16,386 bases of DNA, from positions 1 to 16,386 of the forward strand of contig CAZMTP010000038.1 of assembly GCA_964569185.1 (NCBI GenBank), given 5' to 3'. The notes below the pieces were generated by a model, which saw only the letters and a program-made list of their open reading frames with translations, was not told where the DNA came from and searched no databases. The stretch is from DATIJP01 sp964569185. GTDB taxonomy: Bacteria > Chlamydiota > Chlamydiia > Chlamydiales > Rhabdochlamydiaceae. Shown in pieces: positions 13,226 through 16,386 of this stretch. A program made the position numbers and the translations under genes. Positions within the stretch are counted from its first letter, which is position 1; each line of letters opens with the position of its first letter.

Positions 13226-15886
13226 ATGTCAATGAAAACCTTTGCACACGCCAAAAGATTCTCTTCAGCAAAGTATTTAGGCGACTTTGTTTTGACCCCT
13301 GACCGTTTTGAAAAATTGGAGGAGGTGCTAGAAGAGTTTCGCTCCAAAGAATTCAAACGGTTTAATGATCACCAAAAAAGCGAGCGGGTCAACCGCTCTT
13401 TATTAGAATGTGTTCAAAAAGCAGGCTATCCAAAATTTTTACTTGTTGCAGTAGTCGATTACATCGATCAGATCAATCGTGAAAAGGTGCTTGATAATCC
13501 CTATAGCTTTGCCAGTTTTGAATTGTGGCTTAATCAATTTTCTGCATTGCCCCCTGAAGAAAATTATCTGGTGCGTGCTCAGATTGTAGGAAAATGGATT
13601 CCGCGTGAAGAATACCAGTCCTTTTTTCCTATTGCCATGGAAAAAATGTATCCTGGCAGTCATATTGTCACAGCTCACTCCTCTCCCGATTTAGATACCA
13701 CAGTGGCCTCTTTTTGGGGTTGGGTCGATGCTTTTGGCGCGCGTGTATCTGAAGGGTTGCACATGTGGAATGTGCCGGGAGGGGCACCACCATCCAGTAT
13801 TGAAGTGGCGCTGCTTTTTTATCATATTTTTGGGCCTAATGCATTTACTCATCTTGCAAAAGTGCGCACCTCTTTAGCGCTATCTAGCTTGGATCTTTTA
13901 AATCAAAAAGGGGTGATCAAGCAAACAACAGATCAGTCTGCTTTGCAAATTGATCACGAACGGACAGCCAAAGCGGTGATTCTTGTCGATGAATGGGGCT
14001 ATTTTTTAGGAGATTGGCGCAATTTTGATGTGGAAGGCGTGCGCCAGGTGATTCTGCTTTTAAACCATTGCTTAAGATGGTTTGAAAATGATTTGCATGT
14101 GAAATTAATCTCTTTCTTTGCCAAAGAAAAACTCTCTTTAAATGATGTCCCAAAACTCATTCATGCCGCCTTTGGAACAAAAATTAAGAATGCGGCCCCT
14201 GCCAAAGAATTCAGTGATAAGCAAGAAGTCCATATGCAGGATTTTCTGCAAAAAGTATTAAAGTTAGAAAACGGGTTGGACAGCACATTTGAAGAGTTTG
14301 CCTTGGGATTAAAAAAGCTGAAATTAGAAGATTTCCAACACTGTATTTCTCTGATCGATTCTTTGCGTGACTCCGATCTTTTTGATAAAAGCGGCAAGCT
14401 GATTGAGGACCGCCCCAATATTTTCCTCTATTTAGAAAAGATCATCATGGCTCTAGATAAAGCGATCGTCAGTTTGAGAAATTATACCGAGCGTCTTGAG
14501 ATTGCATTAGAAATAAAGACCAAAGTGTTTGGTTATTACCCTCAAGTGATCAGTTACCGTGCAGAGGTAGACGAGATCCGCAATAAGATGGGCGCTTATC
14601 CCTATCTCACAGTGACCTCAACGGACAAAGAGGGCCGAATGGTGCCTCTGGGGGTGGTCCATGCCCATGATCTCCATAGACCGATTTTAGGAACGGTAAG
14701 TTTGCGCGATTTTTGTAATCGGGAAGAGACCAAGATCCCTGCTTATTTAGAGATCATCAGTGTGATAGACCATCACAAAAGCAATTTGACCGCTTCTGCG
14801 CCCCCTGTGGCCTATATTTCTGATTGCCAATCATCAAACACGCTTGTGGCAGAGCTTGCTTTTGCAATTAATGACAAATATAGCACTTTGGGTTTAAGCG
14901 TACAGCAGATAGAAGAGCAGATCAAAGAGGCTAAAAAAGATCTTTCGACGCCTAATAGCAAACGGATTTTGCGGCGGTTATTGCAACGCCATACCGCAGC
15001 CACAGTCCAAAAATGTGGTTACTTTATCGATCCTATGCGGGAATTTGTGGAGTATTTACATTTTCTCTATGCCATTTTAGATGATACCGATCTTCTAACG
15101 AAAATATCGCGACGCGATATCGAATGTGTGGCCTCTTTATTGAACCGATTAAAATCTTTAATGATGGGACAAGAGGTGGAAGTGATCGATCTCGATGGGT
15201 TGGAGTGCGATCAATTCTTTAATGAAAAAGCGGCCAAAAGAATCCTACAAAACCCAGAGATGTATTCTTTATATCGCAAAATTTATCTTGCTAAAGAGCA
15301 TCTTGTCGAAGAAAACTTAGAATTGTGCGCCCATGGAAAACCATCCAGTATTTTTGTTGATACCAAAGAGCAGAATGGATGTTGCCGTGTAGGCCAGACC
15401 AAAATGTTTGCCAATAATTTTGCCACATTCCGCAAATATGCGTCGCAAATCCGTGCACAATGGTGTGCGCAAGCCCAAGAGTTTTACAAAGATACCAAAG
15501 AATTTGATTTGCATATTCATATGATCAGCACCATTGCAGGGGCTGAAGACCTTTTTGCAGGGACTACAGGCAAGTATGATCATAAAGATGAGATGTGGAT
15601 CTGGATTCCTTCTTCAGAACAGGCGATCCAGCATCTGACCTCTTTTTTGAACCATTTCCGTTCAGCGCCTCAAGTGATGAGCAGCAAGGATTGGGAAATA
15701 GAATTTTTAGGCGCTAATGCCAAAGAGTTAAGACAGATATTTAAAGAGAGTTTTATCCCGCTGATTGAAACAGCTCCTAAAAAGAAAGAAGGGGAATCTC
15801 TTCCATTGGCCATCTTGCGCTTCCGCGCCGGATCGATCAATTCCCGTAAGGCGATGGTCTCTCCTTATCTCCCTCGTGCCGTGTAG
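13226..15886 (+). CDS. Large DHH-type phosphoesterase-like protein
   Basis: An 886-aa protein carrying the dispersed metal-binding motifs of the DHH superfamily (family II pyrophosphatase / PPX1 / prune-like). These are HSSPDLDTT (His151, Asp155, Asp157), an Asp in VILVDEWG (Asp255), the DHH motif itself in ISVIDHHKSN (515-517), and an Asp-rich ILDDTDLLT (617-625). A DHHA2-like C-terminal part is suggested by LHIHMISTIAGAEDLF and a helical end. All expected metal ligands look intact, so hydrolysis of a phosphoester or phosphoanhydride is plausible. The protein is about twice family length: an N-terminal extension of about 145 residues and a largely helical insert of about 250 residues (260-510) separate the motifs. 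There is no signal peptide. ATGs occur at 13226 and 13232; no ribosome site precedes either. It starts 10 nt after tRNA-Arg, so both may share one transcript. The substrate is unknown. Confidence 0.8.
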   Translation: MSMKTFAHAKRFSSAKYLGDFVLTPDRFEKLEEVLEEFRSKEFKRFNDHQKSERVNRSLLECVQKAGYPKFLLVAVVDYIDQINREKVLDNPYSFASFELWLNQFSALPPEENYLVRAQIVGKWIPREEYQSFFPIAMEKMYPGSHIVTAHSSPDLDTTVASFWGWVDAFGARVSEGLHMWNVPGGAPPSSIEVALLFYHIFGPNAFTHLAKVRTSLALSSLDLLNQKGVIKQTTDQSALQIDHERTAKAVILVDEWGYFLGDWRNFDVEGVRQVILLLNHCLRWFENDLHVKLISFFAKEKLSLNDVPKLIHAAFGTKIKNAAPAKEFSDKQEVHMQDFLQKVLKLENGLDSTFEEFALGLKKLKLEDFQHCISLIDSLRDSDLFDKSGKLIEDRPNIFLYLEKIIMALDKAIVSLRNYTERLEIALEIKTKVFGYYPQVISYRAEVDEIRNKMGAYPYLTVTSTDKEGRMVPLGVVHAHDLHRPILGTVSLRDFCNREETKIPAYLEIISVIDHHKSNLTASAPPVAYISDCQSSNTLVAELAFAINDKYSTLGLSVQQIEEQIKEAKKDLSTPNSKRILRRLLQRHTAATVQKCGYFIDPMREFVEYLHFLYAILDDTDLLTKISRRDIECVASLLNRLKSLMMGQEVEVIDLDGLECDQFFNEKAAKRILQNPEMYSLYRKIYLAKEHLVEENLELCAHGKPSSIFVDTKEQNGCCRVGQTKMFANNFATFRKYASQIRAQWCAQAQEFYKDTKEFDLHIHMISTIAGAEDLFAGTTGKYDHKDEMWIWIPSSEQAIQHLTSFLNHFRSAPQVMSSKDWEIEFLGANAKELRQIFKESFIPLIETAPKKKEGESLPLAILRFRAGSINSRKAMVSPYLPRAV

Positions 15887-15893
15887 CTTATTT

Positions 15894-16157
15894 CTATGAA
15901 TTAGTGATGGCATAAGTGACATGACCATTTTTTGTAGTGATTTCAATGTCACATTGATCAAATTTAAGTATTTGATGGTCTTTATCAGCACGGACTTCAT
16001 CAAAAATAACACAAAGCAGATCTCCTTTTTTAGAGAAAAAGCCTACACCGTCCCCCTTTTGGGCCTCTATGGCGTCTCCTTTAGGCTCCGAGCTCCAAGA
16101 AATGGTCAAAGTACCAGTCCCATCAATTGGATGAAAAAATACTTTCCCTTTTTTCAT
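15894..16157 (-). CDS. Small hypothetical beta-rich protein
   Basis: An 87-aa product, not recognised. It alternates hydrophobic and polar residues with many glycines (GTGTLTISWSSE, GVGFFSKKGDLLCVIF, CDIEITTKNGHVTYAI), suggesting a small beta barrel or sandwich with no signal peptide or membrane span. Its frame gives a more protein-like composition than the overlapping plus-strand frame. It converges on the DHH gene with only 7 nt between the stops. The start at 16157 has AGG directly against the ATG, too close to act as a ribosome site, so the start is uncertain. The DNA just upstream is an IS200/IS605-like end, so the original 5' end of this gene may have been displaced or removed. No terminator hairpin is visible between the two convergent genes. 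Confidence 0.5.
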   Translation of the reverse strand: MKKGKVFFHPIDGTGTLTISWSSEPKGDAIEAQKGDGVGFFSKKGDLLCVIFDEVRADKDHQILKFDQCDIEITTKNGHVTYAITNS

Positions 16158-16167
16158 CCTATTTAAC

Positions 16168-16386
16168 AGCGCGGAAACCCCGTCCTTTAGGACTGGGAGG
16201 AAGCGCCGCTCCCATATTGTTTTTTAATTTCTACTAATTTAAACTTTCGCACATTTTTAGGGTGTGCAACGGCATTAAGTTGTCTCCGCCTCGGGAGAAA
16301 ATCCCGACCCTATATTTTAAGCCTTCGGGCTGGCGCAAGAAACAGACGCTTAAATCTGACTCTTGCTCAATCTTTAGGTTGAGCAA
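16168..16386 (-). mobile_element. Probable IS200/IS605 (TnpB) element right end with omega-RNA-like region, cut by window edge
   Basis: Read on the minus strand, the region ends with CTTCCTCCC, then AGTCC-TAAA-GGAC, then GGGGTTTCC: a strong hairpin (16178-16197) inside a weaker outer stem (AGCG at 16168 with CGCT at 16207). This layout is characteristic of the right ends of IS605-group elements, where TnpB guide RNAs terminate. Upstream are further stem-loops: CGGGATTTTCTCCCG, AGCCCGAAGGCT, and a perfect 8-bp TTGCTCAA/TTGAGCAA hairpin (16363-16386). The identification rests on remembered family patterns; no transposase domain is inside the window. Between 16158 and 16167 nothing else is seen. 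Confidence 0.45.
16234..16386 (-). pseudogene. Possible C-terminal fragment of a TnpB-like protein
   Basis: A minus-strand frame stays open from the window edge for 50 codons to TAG at 16234. Its tail, GIFSRGGDNLMP, loosely resembles the short Gly/Asp-rich tails after the zinc finger of TnpB proteins. No catalytic or zinc-finger motif is present in the visible part, and the same DNA could be purely non-coding omega-RNA. This is a weak call. Confidence 0.25.

Noticed and set aside
14161..15583. Minus-strand frames opposite the DHH-type gene
   Set aside because: Short, with no start signal, and opposite a continuous 886-codon frame with recognised motifs.
15921..16166. 81-codon plus-strand frame opposite the small hypothetical gene
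   Set aside because: It starts mid-region with no ribosome site and has low-complexity composition; the minus-strand frame looks more protein-like, though neither is certain.
1..16386. CRISPR array or rRNA genes
   Set aside because: No regularly spaced repeat series and no conserved rRNA segments were seen anywhere in the window.

Overview
The window most likely comes from a member of the Chlamydiota outside the genus Chlamydia (an environmental, amoeba-associated type), although no rRNA is present to prove it. The evidence is a Tlc/NTT-type nucleotide translocase like those of intracellular energy parasites, a class II kdsA next to lptC and the lptB-type ATPase (from memory this order is also seen in Chlamydia), a compact dapB, and a secretin standing alone. 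The exact genus cannot be read from the sequence. Genes are densely packed, with several overlaps and non-ATG starts.

Layout. (1) 1-2288, plus strand: a GT9 glycosyltransferase resembling heptosyltransferase III (WaaQ), then an AAA ATPase with a DUF4143 domain whose start codon sits in the loop of a perfect 9-bp hairpin. (2) 2285-9543, minus strand: a compact gene run read from 9543 downwards. It holds a hypothetical acidic protein, dapB, kdsA, lptC, an lptA/ostA-like gene, lptB and a nucleotide translocase, with junctions that overlap or lie within about 25 nt. A one-TM hypothetical protein follows after 61 nt. This run joins a diaminopimelate/lysine enzyme, Kdo synthesis, the LPS transport bridge and host nucleotide import. 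(3) 9647-11185, plus: a short secretin, divergent from the run. (4) 11281-12912, plus: a large unrecognised protein with a serine-rich N-terminus and a His/Asp cluster, behind an AT-rich region with an extended -10 box. (5) 12972-13136: a 165-bp imperfect palindrome with 20-bp terminal inverted repeats, resembling a MITE, ending 6 bp before a tRNA-Arg(UCU). (6) 13226-15886, plus: an 886-residue DHH-type phosphoesterase-like protein. (7) 15894-16386, minus: a small hypothetical gene, then structured DNA resembling the right end and omega-RNA region of an IS200/IS605 (TnpB) element, cut by the window edge.

Most notable observations: a roughly 95-bp hairpin element inserted in frame in the signal-peptide region of the lptA-like gene; the MITE-like palindrome touching a tRNA gene; the start-codon hairpin; the apparent non-AUG start of dapB; and the unrecognised 543-residue possible effector. 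I did not find a clear multi-gene defence or secretion system that is wholly new.
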